The notes under the pieces were generated by a model. That model searched no databases and was not told the origin of the DNA. It worked only from the letters and a program-made list of their open reading frames with translations. This document shows positions 7,659 through 15,950 of a stretch of 64,000 bases of DNA, one piece after another. A program made the position numbers and the translations under genes. The DNA is taken from assembly GCF_000745345.1 (NCBI RefSeq), contig NZ_JQNR01000005.1, positions 1,054,001 through 1,118,000 of the forward strand. Direction: 5' to 3'. The DNA is from Actinacidiphila yeochonensis CN732 (GTDB taxonomy: Bacteria; Actinomycetota; Actinomycetes; Streptomycetales; Streptomycetaceae). Each line of letters starts with the position of its first letter. Positions within the stretch are counted from its first letter, which is position 1.

Positions 7659-9059
7659 GTGACCCCTGTGGACCCCGCCGCCCGGCCGCCCGCGCCGCAC
7701 CGCCCGAACCGCCGTCCCGCACGGCTGCCGGTCGCCGCCCGCCGCCGGCACGACCGGGAGATCCTGGCGCTCGCGCTGCCCGCCTTCGGGGCCCTGGTGG
7801 CCGAGCCGCTCTTCGTGATGGTCGACAGCGCGGTTGTCGGCCACCTCGGCACCGCCCAGCTCGCCGGGCTGGGGGTCGCGGCAACGCTGCTGACCACGGC
7901 GGTGAACGTCTTCGTCTTCCTCGCCTACGCGACCACCGCCGCTGTCTCCCGCCGGGTCGGCGCCGGGGACCTGCCGGCCGCCCTGCGCCAGGGCATGGAC
8001 GGCGTCTGGCTCGCCCTGCTCCTGGGGGCCCTGGTGATCGCCGCGGTGCTGCCCACCGCCCCCGGGCTGGCGGAGCTGTGCGGCGCCTCCCCGACCGCGG
8101 CCCCCTACGCGGCCGAGTACCTGCGGATCAGCGCCCTCGGCATCCCCGGGATGCTCGTCGTGCTGGCCGCCACCGGCGTACTGCGCGGCCTCCAGGACAC
8201 GAGGACGCCCCTGGTGGTGGCGGTCGCCGGCTTCACGGTCAACGCGGGCCTCAACGCCCTCCTGGTCTACGGCACCGGCCTGGGCATCGCGGGATCGGCC
8301 TGGGGCACCGTCACGGCCCAGACCGGCATGGCCGCCGCCTACCTCGTCATGGTGGTCCGCGGGGCCCGGCGGCAGGCCCCCCACGAGTGGCGCGGCGTAC
8401 TGCGGCCGCACGCCGCCGGTATCCGGACCTGCGCCCGGGCCGGGGTGCCCCTGCTGGTCCGGACGGTCAGCCTGCGCGCGGTCCTGGTCATCGCCACCGC
8501 CGTCGCGGCACGCCTGGGCGACACCCAGATCGCCGCCCACCAGATCACCCTCACCGTCTGGTCACTGCTGGCCTTCGCCCTGGACGCCATCGCCATCGCG
8601 GGCCAGGCGGTGATCGGCCGCTACCTCGGCGCCGACGACCCGGACGGTGCCCGCGCCGCCTGTTCCCGGATGGTCCAGTGGGGGCTGCTCTGCGGCGCCG
8701 GGCTGGGGATCGCGGTGTCCGCGGCGCACACCCTGGTCGGCCCGGTCTTCACCGCCGACCCGGCCGTCCGGCACGCCCTCGCGAGCGCCCTGCTGGTGGT
8801 GGCTCTGGTCCAGCCGGTGTGCGGTGTGGTCTTCGTCCTGGACGGGGTACTGATGGGCGCCGGGGACGGCCCCTATCTGGCCTGGTCGATGCTCGTCACG
8901 CTGGCAGTCTTCGCCCCCGCGGCGCTCGCCGTCCCGGCGCTCGGCGGCGGGCTCACCGCACTCTGGTGGGCGATGGGCCTGATGATGCTCACCCGGCTCG
9001 CCGCGCTGTGGCTGCGCTCCCGCTCCGGCCGCTGGGTGGTCACCGGCGCCTCGCGCTGA
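7659..9059 (+). CDS. MATE family efflux transporter
   Basis: A 466-residue integral membrane protein from a GTG at 7659 (VTPVDPAARPPAP). The family exports drugs or metabolites in exchange for Na+ or H+. After an Arg-rich cytoplasmic leader, LALALPAFGALVAEPLFVMV starts the first of about twelve membrane helices. DSAVVGHLGTAQLAGLGVA and the internal repeat near QITLTVWSLLAFALDAIAIAG match the two-bundle MATE fold. The substrate cannot be told. It converges with rplI across a strong hairpin at 9197-9237. A longer reading frame upstream covers the DnaA-box region and is unlikely to be translated. Confidence 0.88.
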   Translation: MTPVDPAARPPAPHRPNRRPARLPVAARRRHDREILALALPAFGALVAEPLFVMVDSAVVGHLGTAQLAGLGVAATLLTTAVNVFVFLAYATTAAVSRRVGAGDLPAALRQGMDGVWLALLLGALVIAAVLPTAPGLAELCGASPTAAPYAAEYLRISALGIPGMLVVLAATGVLRGLQDTRTPLVVAVAGFTVNAGLNALLVYGTGLGIAGSAWGTVTAQTGMAAAYLVMVVRGARRQAPHEWRGVLRPHAAGIRTCARAGVPLLVRTVSLRAVLVIATAVAARLGDTQIAAHQITLTVWSLLAFALDAIAIAGQAVIGRYLGADDPDGARAACSRMVQWGLLCGAGLGIAVSAAHTLVGPVFTADPAVRHALASALLVVALVQPVCGVVFVLDGVLMGAGDGPYLAWSMLVTLAVFAPAALAVPALGGGLTALWWAMGLMMLTRLAALWLRSRSGRWVVTGASR

Positions 9060-9196
9060 AGCACCTTCGCCCGCCCCCGAAGCCTCCCCGGAAGCCGCCC
9101 CCGAAGCCACGCCCGAGACCAGAGGCCAGAGGCCAGAGGCCGAAGCCGAAGTCCACGCCCACGCCGACTCCGGCTCCGGCTCCGGCTCCGGACAGC

Positions 9197-9237
9197 GAAG
9201 AAGGCCGGACCCCTCACTGAGGGGCCCGGCCTTCTTC
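9197..9237. terminator. bidirectional hairpin terminator
   Basis: The arms GAAGAAGGCCGGACCCC and GGGGCCCGGCCTTCTTC pair with a single mismatch around a short loop. It sits between the convergent MATE and rplI genes. Before it, 9065-9190 is a non-coding stretch of short CCGAAGCC and CCGGCT repeats. Confidence 0.8.
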
Positions 9238-9238
9238 G

Positions 9239-9274
9239 TGTCCCACTCTGTTCCACGTGGAACAGAGTGGGACA
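9239..9274. other. parS: parS-type site inside a 36-bp perfect palindrome
   Basis: The 14-bp ParB-site form GTTCCACGTGGAAC lies at 9250-9263. Both flanks extend it into a 36-bp perfect palindrome, from TGTCCCACTCTG on the left to CAGAGTGGGACA on the right. It is intergenic, just beyond the terminator hairpin. Confidence 0.8.
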
Positions 9275-9342
9275 AACGGGCTGCACCGTGCGGACCGGGC
9301 GTTGTCCGCCCGGTCCGACGGCAGGCGCCGTGTCGGACCGCG

Positions 9343-9792
9343 TTACGCGGCCACCACCTGGATGTCGAGGACAGCCTCGACCTCGGCGTGCAGGCGCACC
9401 GACACCTTGTGGGAGCCGAGCGTCTTGATGGGCGCCGCGATCTCGACCCGGCGCTTGTCGACGGCCGGGCCACCGGCCTGCTTGATCGCCGCGGCGATGT
9501 CCGCCGGGGTGATCGAGCCGAAGAGGCGGCCGGTGTCGCCGGCGCGGGTGCTCAGCTGCACGTTGACAGCCTGGAGCTGGCCCTTGACGACGTTCGCGTC
9601 CTCAAGCGAGTGGATCTCGCGGATGCGGCGCGCGCGCCGGATCTGCTCGACGTCCTTCTCGCCACCCTTGGTCCACGCGATGGCGAAGCCCCGCGGGATC
9701 AGGTAGTTGCGGGCGTAGCCCGGCTTGACGTCGACGACGTCGCCGGCGGCACCGAGGCCACTGACCTCGTTGGTGAGGATGATCTTGGACAT
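9343..9792 (-). CDS. rplI: 50S ribosomal protein L9
   Basis: A 149-residue protein. The ATG at 9790-9792 ([14 protein letters not shown]) is six bases after GGAGG; the in-frame GTG two codons upstream abuts the GGAGG and is unlikely. L9 binds 23S rRNA and bridges the large subunit with two domains. The N-terminal signature [21 protein letters not shown] is present in full. It is the last gene of the rpsF-ssb-rpsR-rplI operon, 11 bases after rpsR. Confidence 0.97.
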   Translation of the reverse strand: MSKIILTNEVSGLGAAGDVVDVKPGYARNYLIPRGFAIAWTKGGEKDVEQIRRARRIREIHSLEDANVVKGQLQAVNVQLSTRAGDTGRLFGSITPADIAAAIKQAGGPAVDKRRVEIAAPIKTLGSHKVSVRLHAEVEAVLDIQVVAA

Positions 9793-9803
9793 GGTCACCC
9801 TCC

Positions 9804-10040
9804 TCAGCGGGCCGTCGAGGTGTACGGCAGCAGCGCCATCTCGCGGCTGTTCTTCACCGCGGTGGCAACGTCACGCTGGTGCTGCGTGCAGTTGCCGGTC
9901 ACGCGGCGGGCACGGATCTTGCCGCGGTCGGAAATGAACTTCCGCAGCATGTTCGTGTCCTTGTAGTCCACGTACGCGGTCTTGTCCTTGCAGAAAGCGC
10001 AGACCTTCTTCTTAGGCTTGCGCGGGGGCGGCTTCGCCAT
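9804..10040 (-). CDS. rpsR: 30S ribosomal protein S18
   Basis: A 78-residue basic protein ([19 protein letters not shown]). S18 binds 16S rRNA as a partner of S6, encoded two genes upstream. The C-terminal [20 protein letters not shown] is the family core. The CAFC pair plus a third Cys suggests a zinc-binding form; Streptomyces often carry a second, Cys-free S18 used under zinc limitation. It lies between ssb and rplI in one operon. Confidence 0.97.
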   Translation of the reverse strand: MAKPPPRKPKKKVCAFCKDKTAYVDYKDTNMLRKFISDRGKIRARRVTGNCTQHQRDVATAVKNSREMALLPYTSTAR

Positions 10041-10085
10041 GGTGTCTCTCCTGTGCGTTCAAGAAGTTTTGAGGTTCGGTCCGCC

Positions 10086-10673
10086 CTAGAAGGGCGGCTC
10101 GTCCGAGTAGCCGCCGCCGGAGGAGCCGGAGCCGCCGCCCCAACCACCTCCGCCACCCTGCTGCTGGCCGCCGGCCGGCGCGCTGGTCGCCCAGGGGTCG
10201 TCGACGGGTGCACCGCCGCCGCCCTGCTGGCCGCCCCAGCCGCCGCCGCCCTGCTGCTGGCCGCCACCGCCGAAACCGCCGCCCTGCTGGCCGCGCCCAC
10301 CGCCACCGCCGCTGGTCTTGGTGACCTTGGCGGTCGCGCTGCGCAGGCTGGCGCCGACCTCGTCGACGTCCAGCTCATAGACCGTCCGCTTGACGCCCTC
10401 GCGGTCCTCGTACGACCGCTGCTTCAGCCGGCCCTGCACGATGACGCGCATGCCCCGCTGGAGCGACTCGGCGACGTTCTCCGCCGCCTGACGCCAGACC
10501 GAGCAGGTGAGGAAGAGGCTCTCGCCGTCCTTCCACTCGTTGCTCTGGCGGTCGAAGGTGCGGGGGGTGGACGCGACACGGAACTTCGCTACCGCCGCAC
10601 CGGACGGAGTGAAGCGCAGCTCGGGGTCGTCGACGAGATTGCCGACGACCGTGATGACGGTCTCGCCTGCCAT
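10086..10673 (-). CDS. ssb: single-stranded DNA-binding protein SSB
   Basis: A 195-residue protein ([20 protein letters not shown]). SSB coats single-stranded DNA in replication, repair and recombination. The OB fold covers about residues 1-112. A Gly/Gln-rich linker of about 75 residues follows, and the tip reads YSDEPPF, the acidic tail that recruits partner proteins. The position between rpsF and rpsR is the classical arrangement. The long glycine linker is typical of actinobacterial SsbA. Confidence 0.96.
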   Translation of the reverse strand: MAGETVITVVGNLVDDPELRFTPSGAAVAKFRVASTPRTFDRQSNEWKDGESLFLTCSVWRQAAENVAESLQRGMRVIVQGRLKQRSYEDREGVKRTVYELDVDEVGASLRSATAKVTKTSGGGGGRGQQGGGFGGGGQQQGGGGWGGQQGGGGAPVDDPWATSAPAGGQQQGGGGGWGGGSGSSGGGYSDEPPF

Positions 10674-10728
10674 TGGGATGACCTCTCGAGTGGCTGGGCA
10701 GTGCTGGTGGCTGCTCGGAATTCCGGTA

Positions 10729-11019
10729 CTAGTGGAGTTCCGGACGCAGGACCTTGGTCCGCAGGACCGACTCGTTCAGGTTCAGCTGGCGGTCCAGCTC
10801 CTTCACGACGTCAGGCGTGGCCTTCAGGTCGATGACCGAGTAGATGCCCTCGGGCTTCTTGTTGATCTCGTAGGAGAGACGACGACGGCCCCAGGTGTCG
10901 ACCTTCTCCACGCTGCCGCCGCCGTTGCGGACGACGGACAGGAAGGACTCGATCAGCGGGGCGACAGCGCGCTCCTCGAGATCGGGGTCGAGAATGAGCA
11001 TGAGCTCGTAGTGACGCAT
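10729..11019 (-). CDS. rpsF: 30S ribosomal protein S6
   Basis: A 96-residue protein ([20 protein letters not shown]) behind GGAGG. S6 binds 16S rRNA with S18. [20 protein letters not shown] is a family signature. It is the first gene of the operon. About 255 bases of upstream non-coding DNA (11020-11275) separate it from a divergent small membrane gene and must hold its promoter and leader. Confidence 0.97.
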   Translation of the reverse strand: MRHYELMLILDPDLEERAVAPLIESFLSVVRNGGGSVEKVDTWGRRRLSYEINKKPEGIYSVIDLKATPDVVKELDRQLNLNESVLRTKVLRPELH

Positions 11020-11275
11020 AGGGGTAACCCACCTCCTCTGGACTCAACGGCCACGGCGTTTCCGTGGCAGGAGGGTTTGTGCTTGCGTCGCAACGGTAAC
11101 CCGGACCGCCGACAGAGCCTCGCTCCGCGGTAGCCCGGCAGAAGACCGGTGCAGGCCGTACAGCCTACCCGGCATCGCCCCCCGGGTTGAAATCCACCCG
11201 CTTATGCCCTCAATCTGTACACATCGGGTGCGGACGGCGCTACCTTGCGCCACCTCTCCACTACGGAGGTGCCCC

Positions 11276-11578
11276 ATGGCACAGCAGCACGCGGCTCATC
11301 CCCACCACCGGCTCAGTTTCAACACCGACGGCCGGCGCCACCCCCTTGAGAACTCGCTGGTCGTGGTGACCCTCGTCCTCGGCATCGCCGCCGTGGTCAC
11401 GGCGGGCTTCCACCACCTCCACCTGACGAGCTCCACCACCGGGCTGCTCGGCATCATCACCGGCGGCTTCGGCCAGTACATCTCGGCCACCACCGCCGAG
11501 CGGTTCGCGTTCATCATCGGTCTCGGCATGTCCGCGCTCGGCTTCTACCTGGGCGTGGCACACGGCGGCTTCTCCTAG
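11276..11578 (+). CDS. small membrane protein of unknown function
   Basis: A 100-residue protein from an ATG at 11276 (MAQQHAAHPHHRLSFNTDGR) behind GGAGGT. A polar His-rich start is followed by two hydrophobic segments, about residues 27-45 (VVVTLVLGIAAVVTAGF) and 77-95 (FIIGLGMSALGFYLGVA), so it should sit in the membrane. I recognise no domain. A gene of this kind beside rpsF seems common in Streptomyces. Confidence 0.75.
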   Translation: MAQQHAAHPHHRLSFNTDGRRHPLENSLVVVTLVLGIAAVVTAGFHHLHLTSSTTGLLGIITGGFGQYISATTAERFAFIIGLGMSALGFYLGVAHGGFS

Positions 11579-11886
11579 GCCCTGTCCGACCAAGACCGCC
11601 GCCCGCCACCCGGAACTCCCGTCCGGCCCGCCCGGCCCGCCCGGCCCGCCCGGCCCGGCCCGTCCTCCGTCCGCACCCGGCCCGTACCCCGTCCGGCCCC
11701 CGTCCGTGCTTCCGGCCCGGACGGGGGCCGGACCGCCGGGCCCCGCCCCGGTTGCCGGGCCGAAGGGCGCGGTGGCCGGGGGTTCCCCCGGACCGCCCGC
11801 GAGGTGGGAGTAGTGGCGGCGCTCCACCCTCGCAGTAGGCTTCGGGCCAGTAACGCCCGCAGACGTGAGCATGGGGAGCGCCCCGC
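11579..11886. repeat. non-coding gap with CGGCCCGCC tandem repeats
   Basis: The gap before the FemX-like gene contains four head-to-tail copies of CGGCCCGCC at about 11624-11659, then further C/G-only sequence. It could be a slippage-prone spacer; no gene is supported. Confidence 0.55.
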
Positions 11887-13008
11887 ATGAGCCTGACCCT
11901 GAGGACCATCAGTCGCGAGCAGCACCTGGCCTACATCCAGAGCCTGCCGTCGGCGAGCCACTGCCAGGTCCCGGCATGGGCTGACGTGAAGAACGAGTGG
12001 CGCTCCGAGAGTCTGGGCTGGTTCGAGGGCAAGAGCGGGCAGCTGGTCGGGGTCGGGCTGGTGCTCTACCGGCAGATCCCCAAGGTCAAGCGGTACCTCG
12101 CGTACCTCCCCGAGGGCCCGGTGATCAACTGGTACGCGCCCAACCTCGACGAGTGGCTCCAGCCCATGCTGCGCCACCTCAAGGACCAGGGCGCCTTCAC
12201 CGTGAAGATGGGTCCGCCGGTGATCATCCGGCGCTGGGACGCCTCCGCGGTCAAGGCCGGCATCGCCGACCCGGACGTGAAGCGGCTGCGCGACGTGGAG
12301 GCCACCTTCATCGAGCCGCGCGCCTTCGAGGTGGCCGAGCGGCTGCGCCGGATGGGCTGGCAGCAGGGCGAGGACGGCGGCGCGGGCTTCGGCGACGTCC
12401 AGCCGCGCTACGTGTACCAGGTGCCGCTGGAGAACCGGTCCCTGGACGACATCCTCAAGAACTTCAACCAGCTGTGGCGCCGCAACATCAAGAAGGCCGA
12501 GAAGGCCGGCGTCGAGGTGGTGCAGGGCGGCTACGACGACCTGCCGGTGTGGCAGAACCTCTACGAGATCACCGCCACCCGCGACCACTTCCGCCCGCGC
12601 CCGCTGAGCTACTTCCAGCGCATGTGGACCACGCTCAACGGCGAGGACCCCAACCGGATGCGGCTGTACCTGGCCGTGCACGAGGGCGAGGCGGTGGCCG
12701 CGGCCACCATGCTCACCGTCGGGCAGCACGTCTGGTACTCCTACGGCGCCTCCGCCAACCACAAGCGGGAGGTGCGGCCCTCCAACGCGATGCAGTGGCG
12801 GATGCTGCGCGACGCCTACGCCATGGGCGCGAGCGTCTACGACCTGCGCGGCATCAGCGACTCGCTGGACGAGAGCGACCACCTCTTCGGCCTGATCCAG
12901 TTCAAGGTGGGCACCGGCGGCCAGGCTGCCGAATACTTGGGCGAGTGGGACTTCCCCCTCAACAAGCTGCTCCACAAGGCACTCGACTTCTACATGTCGC
13001 TCCGCTGA
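11887..13008 (+). CDS. FemABX-type peptidyltransferase (lipid II:glycine transferase family)
   Basis: A 373-residue protein with the paired acetyltransferase-like folds of FemABX enzymes. These use aminoacyl-tRNA to add the bridge residue(s) to peptidoglycan precursors; Streptomyces use a single Gly attached to LL-diaminopimelate, added by FemX. Seen here are CQVPAWADVKNEWRSESLGW near residue 22, RNIKKAEKAGVEV in the middle, and AAATMLTVGQHVWYSYGAS in the second fold. The length is close to cytoplasmic family members. It precedes a racemase-like gene by about 90 bases on the same strand, consistent with a shared wall function. Confidence 0.85.
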   Translation: MSLTLRTISREQHLAYIQSLPSASHCQVPAWADVKNEWRSESLGWFEGKSGQLVGVGLVLYRQIPKVKRYLAYLPEGPVINWYAPNLDEWLQPMLRHLKDQGAFTVKMGPPVIIRRWDASAVKAGIADPDVKRLRDVEATFIEPRAFEVAERLRRMGWQQGEDGGAGFGDVQPRYVYQVPLENRSLDDILKNFNQLWRRNIKKAEKAGVEVVQGGYDDLPVWQNLYEITATRDHFRPRPLSYFQRMWTTLNGEDPNRMRLYLAVHEGEAVAAATMLTVGQHVWYSYGASANHKREVRPSNAMQWRMLRDAYAMGASVYDLRGISDSLDESDHLFGLIQFKVGTGGQAAEYLGEWDFPLNKLLHKALDFYMSLR

Positions 13009-13101
13009 CGGCGGGCCCCGCACGGGGCGTACCCGCCGGCACCCCGAGCCACTTCGAGTCACTTCGAGCCACTCCGAGCAGAGAAAGGTCCTGACCAGGC
13101 G

Positions 13102-14142
13102 ATGGCGCTCACCCTGTACGTCGACACCGCCCGCTGGCGCGCCCACCACCAGTCGGTGGTGGACCAGTTCCCCGCCCTCGTCCCGGTGTGCAAGGGGAAC
13201 GGCTACGGTTTCGGCCACGAGCGCCTGGCGGACGAGGCGACCCGGCTGCGTTCCGACATGCTCGCCGTCGGCACCACCTACGAGGCCGCCCGGATCAAGG
13301 ACTTCTTCAGCGGCGACCTGCTGGTCCTGACGCCGTACCGGCTGGGTGAGGAGCCGGTTCCGCTGCCGGACCGGGCGATCCGCTCGGTCTCCTCGGTGGA
13401 GGGCGTGCGCGGCCTGGTCGGCGCCCGGGTCGTCATCGAGGTGATGAGCTCCATGCGGCGGCACGGTGTCGCCGAGGACGATCTGGGCAAGCTGCACGCC
13501 GCCATCGACGACGTGCGCCTGGAGGGCTTCGCCATCCACCTGCCGCTGGACCGCCCGGACGGTACGGACGCGGTGGAGGAGGTCTTCACCTGGATGGAGC
13601 GGCTGCGCTCGGCCCGTCTGCCGCTGCACACCATGTTCGTCAGCCATCTGCGGGCCGCCGAGCTGGCCGCGCTCCAGCAGCAGTTCCCGCAGACCCGTTT
13701 CCGGGCCCGGATCGGCACCCTGCTGTGGCTGGGCGACCACGACGCGACGGAGTACCGGGGGGCGGTCCTCGACGTCACCCGGATCGCCAAGGGCGAGCGG
13801 TACGGCTACCGGCAGGAGAAGTCCGCGGCCGACGGGCACCTGGTGGTGGTGGCCGGCGGCACCTCGCACGGGGTGGGCCTGGAAGCGCCCAAGGCGCTGC
13901 ACGGCCTGATGCCGCGGGCCAAGGGGGTGGCCCGGGCCGGGCTCGCCACCGTCAACCGCAACCTGTCGCCGTTCGTGTGGGCGGGCAAGCAGCGGTGGTT
14001 CGCCGAGCCGCCGCACATGCAGGTGTCGATCCTCTTCCTGCCCAGTGACGTGGCCCCGCCGGCCGTCGGCGACGAGCTGGTGGCGCATCTGCGGCACACC
14101 ACCACGCAGTTCGACCGGATCGTGGACCGCCAGCCGGCCTGA
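13102..14142 (+). CDS. alanine-racemase-like PLP enzyme
   Basis: A 346-residue protein. The N-terminal barrel of the Alr family is recognisable: VPVCKGNGYGFGHERLADEA carries the lysine expected to bind PLP (KGNGYGFG in place of the usual KANAYGHG), and RFRARIGTLLWLGD is family-like. The C-terminal domain lacks an obvious MDQ-type motif that carries the second catalytic residue in true alanine racemases. Substrate and racemase activity are therefore uncertain; it may be a paralogue with another amino-acid substrate or a regulatory role. It lies directly after the FemX-like gene, so a cell-wall role is likely. Confidence 0.75.
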   Translation: MALTLYVDTARWRAHHQSVVDQFPALVPVCKGNGYGFGHERLADEATRLRSDMLAVGTTYEAARIKDFFSGDLLVLTPYRLGEEPVPLPDRAIRSVSSVEGVRGLVGARVVIEVMSSMRRHGVAEDDLGKLHAAIDDVRLEGFAIHLPLDRPDGTDAVEEVFTWMERLRSARLPLHTMFVSHLRAAELAALQQQFPQTRFRARIGTLLWLGDHDATEYRGAVLDVTRIAKGERYGYRQEKSAADGHLVVVAGGTSHGVGLEAPKALHGLMPRAKGVARAGLATVNRNLSPFVWAGKQRWFAEPPHMQVSILFLPSDVAPPAVGDELVAHLRHTTTQFDRIVDRQPA

Positions 14143-14206
14143 TCCGCGGCGTCGCTCCCGTCCGCCCGGCGGTGGACGAGGAGCCGCTCCAGCGCCGGGC
14201 GCAGCG

Positions 14207-14240
14207 GAAGGGGGCGCCGCCACTCGGCGGCGCCCCCTTC
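14207..14240. terminator. bidirectional hairpin terminator
   Basis: GAAGGGGGCGCCGCC pairs perfectly with GGCGGCGCCCCCTTC around the loop ACTC. It separates the convergent racemase-like and glycosyltransferase genes. Confidence 0.85.
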
Positions 14241-14253
14241 GTCGTCTCCGCGG

Positions 14254-15789
14254 CTACTCGCCGGCCTCGGCCGGACGTTCCGCCCAGCGGCCGGTACCCG
14301 GGTCCCCGCCGAGGTCGCTGATGTCGTCGACGTCGCCGAAGGCCGCCGCGTGCCGGCCGCCGTGCGCCGCGGGGGCGAGGACGAACGCGTCCGGGGCGCC
14401 GTCCAGCACCCCGCCGGCCGGGTCGTCCGAGCCGTCCTGCCGCAGGACGTCGTGCTCGGGCAGCAGGATGTCGCGCACCACCAGGGCGCACAGGTACAGC
14501 ACGCCCAGCACGTGGACGACGACCGCGAGGTGGTAGGCGTCGGCCGTCAGCCCGTGGTGCTTGGCGCCGGTGACGTAGGCCAGGCGGTACCAGATGCCGA
14601 GGAAGTACAGCACCTCGGCGCCCTGCCAGATCAGCAGGTCGCGCCAGCGCGGTCGGGCCAGCACCGCCAGCGGCAGCAGCCACAGGACGTACTGCGGGGA
14701 GTAGACCTTGTTGCTGACCAGCAGCGCGGCCACCACCAGGAAGGCGATCTGGCCCAGCCGGGGGCGGCGCGGGGCGTAGAGGGACAGGACGGCGATCGCC
14801 ACGCACAGCAGCAGCATCAGCGCCGTGCCGTAGGCGTTGACCCCGTCGAGCGACGCGCCCGAGCGCTCCTTGATGACCAGCCACAGCGAGCCGTAGTCCG
14901 TGGTGCGGCTCTGGCTGAAGCTGTAGAACTGCGCCCACCCGTGCGGGGCGAAGACGATGACCGGCAGGTTGACCACCAGCCAGGCGCCGACCGCCCCGCC
15001 GAGGGTCGCGCCGAACTGCCGCAGCCGGCCGGCCCGCAGGCAGAGCAGGAACAGCGCGCCCAGGAGCAGCACCGGGTACAGCTTGGCCGCGGTGGCCAGG
15101 CCGATCAGCACTCCGGCCCAGCCGGGCCGGCCGCGCGACCACAGCATCAGTCCGGCCGCGGCCAGCGCCACCGCGAACAGGTCCCAGTTGATGGTGGCGG
15201 TCAGGGCCAGCGCGGGGGAGAGGGCGACGAGCAGGCCGTCCCAGGGGCGGCGCCGGTTGGTGCGGGCGGTGAAGACCACCAGCGCGACCGCGCACACCAT
15301 CAGCATCCCGGCGTTGACCAGCCAGTACACCTGGGCGCTGTGCGGTTCCGCGCCGGCCGGGGTGAGCCAGGAGGCGACCTCCATGAAGAGCCCGGTGAGC
15401 ACCGGGTACTCCAGGTAGTGGATGTCCTGGTTCTGGCTGAGCGAGACGGGGATGCGGTCGAAGTACGGCACCAGGTCGGCGGCGAAGCCGCGCTGCGTGT
15501 ACAGGTGCGGGATGTCGGAGTAGCAGGCGTGGATGTACTGCGGGTCGCCGAACTGGAACCAGCCGCCGGAGTAGCAGGACACCTTCTGCACCATGCCGAG
15601 GGCGAACATGCCGATCACGGCGAGCACCATGATCCGCAGCGGGTTCCACCAGGAGCCGCCGGCCAGGACCCTGCGGCCGGCCGGGCCGCCGATGATCTCG
15701 CTGGCCGCGGCGGCCACCGAATCCTCGTCGGTGGGGCGCACGGGGAGGTCTCGCATGTCGTCCTCTTCGCGGTGGCGCACGCTCGTCAT
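14254..15789 (-). CDS. GT87-type membrane glycosyltransferase
   Basis: A 511-residue polytopic membrane protein with about ten hydrophobic helices. The lumenal loop after the first helix and ATINWDLFAVALAAAGLMLW, GLATAAKLYPVLLLGALFL and YSPQYVLWLLPLAV match the GT87 (DUF2029) polyprenyl-phosphate-mannose transferases of actinobacteria. These add mannose to lipoglycans or proteins outside the membrane. The acceptor here is unknown. The start MTSVRHREEDDMRDL has AGGAT upstream; an internal ATG twelve residues in is an alternative. The C-terminal 65 residues are acidic and Gly/Ala-rich. Confidence 0.8.
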   Translation of the reverse strand: MTSVRHREEDDMRDLPVRPTDEDSVAAAASEIIGGPAGRRVLAGGSWWNPLRIMVLAVIGMFALGMVQKVSCYSGGWFQFGDPQYIHACYSDIPHLYTQRGFAADLVPYFDRIPVSLSQNQDIHYLEYPVLTGLFMEVASWLTPAGAEPHSAQVYWLVNAGMLMVCAVALVVFTARTNRRRPWDGLLVALSPALALTATINWDLFAVALAAAGLMLWSRGRPGWAGVLIGLATAAKLYPVLLLGALFLLCLRAGRLRQFGATLGGAVGAWLVVNLPVIVFAPHGWAQFYSFSQSRTTDYGSLWLVIKERSGASLDGVNAYGTALMLLLCVAIAVLSLYAPRRPRLGQIAFLVVAALLVSNKVYSPQYVLWLLPLAVLARPRWRDLLIWQGAEVLYFLGIWYRLAYVTGAKHHGLTADAYHLAVVVHVLGVLYLCALVVRDILLPEHDVLRQDGSDDPAGGVLDGAPDAFVLAPAAHGGRHAAAFGDVDDISDLGGDPGTGRWAERPAEAGE

Positions 15790-15950
15790 GGCGCCATCCT
15801 GCCGTACGCGGCTGTGCGCGTGAGAGTCCCGGCACAGGTCGACCCGGGCCGATCGTGCTCGGCCCGGGTCGACGGGTACTGCCTGGGTTGGTGCTCCGGC
15901 CGCTCGCGCGGGGCCGGCGCCCGGTCAGGCCGCCGGGCGCCGGGCTCGGG

